From the NCBI RefSeq assembly GCF_008710285.1, contig NZ_VYQF01000001.1, positions 620,001 to 684,000 on the forward strand: a DNA stretch of 64,000 bases, read 5' to 3'. This DNA comes from Ginsengibacter hankyongi. GTDB taxonomy: Bacteria > Bacteroidota > Bacteroidia > Chitinophagales > Chitinophagaceae. Of the stretch, positions 63,134-64,000 are shown piece after piece (positions within the stretch are counted from its first letter, which is position 1; every line of letters begins with the position of its first letter). A model generated the notes under the pieces. That model did no database searches. It saw nothing but the letters and a program-made list of their open reading frames with translations, and was not told the DNA's origin. The position numbers and the translations under genes were made by a program.

Positions 63134-64000
63134 TTAATTCAAATTAAGCGTAAGAAAGTCAGCATAGGTTTTTTTAATTCCTTCTTCCAAAGCGATTTCG
63201 TGTGTCCATCCCAGTGAGTGTGCCTTACTTACATCCATCAGTTTTCTTGGAGTGCCATCCGGCTTTGTTGCATCCCAGTTTATATCACCATCGTAGCCAA
63301 CGATATTTTTAATTAATTCAGCTAATTTCTTAATGGTCAAATCTTCGCCTGTTCCTATATTCAAAAACTGTTTCTGATTATAATGTTCCATTAAATGCAG
63401 GCACGCATTTGCCAGGTCATCTACATGTAAAAACTCCCGCTTGGGTGAACCCGTTCCCCATAACGTAATGGAGGGCATACCCGAAACTTTTGCTGTATGG
63501 AGTTTTCGAATAAGCGCGGGTAATACGTGCGAGTTCTGAAGATCATAATTATCATTAGGCCCGTACAAATTGGTAGGCATCAGCGAAATGTAATTGCATC
63601 CAAATTGTTCCCGGTAATATTCACATAATTTAATACCGGCAATCTTTGCAATCGCATAAGGCTCATTGGTGGACTCGAGTAGCCCGCTCAGTAAGTATTC
63701 TTCTTTTAAAGGCTGGGGCGCCAGTTTCGGGTAGATACAGGAGGAACCCAGGAACAATAATTTTTTCACCTCATTTTTATAAGCAGCCTGGATGATGTTT
63801 GTTTCAATCATAAGGTTGTCGTACAAAAATTCAGCCTTATAGGTATTGTTGGCCATAATACCCCCAACTTTTGCAGCCGCTAAAAAAACATAATCCGGCT
63901 TATTCGTCTCAAAGAATTTATTCACACTTTCCTGGTTCCTCAGGTCCAGTTCTGAAGATGTTTTTTCAATAATATTATTAAATCCTTCGCTTCTCAGTTT
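63134..64000 (-). CDS. fcl: GDP-L-fucose synthase, 5' end outside window
   Basis: The frame stays open to base 64000, so the GTG near 63925 is internal and the N-terminal NADP-binding part lies outside. Visible parts are [32 protein letters not shown] with the catalytic serine, [16 protein letters not shown] with the Y-x-x-x-K pair, and [15 protein letters not shown]. The enzyme converts GDP-4-keto-6-deoxy-mannose to GDP-L-fucose by epimerisation and reduction. It supplies a sugar for surface polysaccharide, consistent with its neighbours. The 26-bp gap to the converging glycosyltransferase gene has no visible terminator. Confidence 0.93.
   Translation of the reverse strand, partial: KLRSEGFNNIIEKTSSELDLRNQESVNKFFETNKPDYVFLAAAKVGGIMANNTYKAEFLYDNLMIETNIIQAAYKNEVKKLLFLGSSCIYPKLAPQPLKEEYLLSGLLESTNEPYAIAKIAGIKLCEYYREQFGCNYISLMPTNLYGPNDNYDLQNSHVLPALIRKLHTAKVSGMPSITLWGTGSPKREFLHVDDLANACLHLMEHYNQKQFLNIGTGEDLTIKKLAELIKNIVGYDGDINWDATKPDGTPRKLMDVSKAHSLGWTHEIALEEGIKKTYADFLTLNLN

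Overview
The window looks like a chromosomal segment of a free-living, sugar-using member of the Bacteroidota, most likely the family Chitinophagaceae. The DNA is AT-rich. It carries a SusC/SusD pair, arrays of ~800-residue FtsX/MacB permeases ending in the shared tail NPVKSLRSE, a DUF1080 protein, a fused SpmA-SpmB protein, a type II NADH dehydrogenase and short leaders with little Shine-Dalgarno signal. I see no rRNA, tRNA, CRISPR array, phage or insertion sequence.

Region 1 (1-1188) is the 3' end of a fused sucrose-phosphate synthase/HAD phosphatase gene. Region 2 (1309-23155) is the most striking part. It holds six paralogous two-domain FtsX permeases but only one MacB/LolD-type ATPase and one HlyD-type adaptor, followed by a divergent NtrC-like sigma-54 activator and its histidine kinase. 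Five permeases form a 12-kb leftward unit. The sixth follows adaptor, a small secreted-peptide ORF and ATPase in a second leftward unit. Both unit heads are preceded by the same 17-bp near-palindrome TGTACGRTTTTGATACA (13678-13694 and 20149-20165). At the first, a sigma-54-like -24/-12 element lies at the expected distance. I infer one regulon: an envelope-sensing two-component system driving a transporter with interchangeable permeases. A metallophosphoesterase gene interrupts the array on the other strand.

Region 3 (23493-27153) has an MFS sugar transporter, a DoxX-like protein without a good ATG and a secreted CocE-type ester hydrolase. Region 4 (27212-31290, leftward) is a coherent operon of GntP permease, RidA, D-threonine aldolase-like PLP enzyme and M19 dipeptidase. 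It suggests uptake and breakdown of D-amino acids and D-residue dipeptides. Region 5 (31430-38488) has a methyltransferase, an unknown protein, and a leftward sugar block: MFS, Gfo/Idh/MocA oxidoreductase, DUF1080 protein and GH20 hexosaminidase.

Region 6 (38645-49080) is mostly housekeeping: a CotH-kinase-like secreted protein, a short-chain polyprenyl synthase, RNase R, glycosylasparaginase, CutC, a frameshifted helical-repeat gene, DUF2071 protein, type II NADH dehydrogenase and SerA. Region 7 (49138-56750) has a serine hydrolase lipoprotein, a DeoR-type regulator and the SusC/SusD pair, closed by a strong terminator and followed by a relict C-terminal gene fragment. Region 8 (57017-64000) has the SpmAB fusion, then cell-surface sugar genes: YfhO, a short NAD-dependent epimerase-like protein, a GT4 glycosyltransferase and a GDP-L-fucose synthase cut by the window edge.
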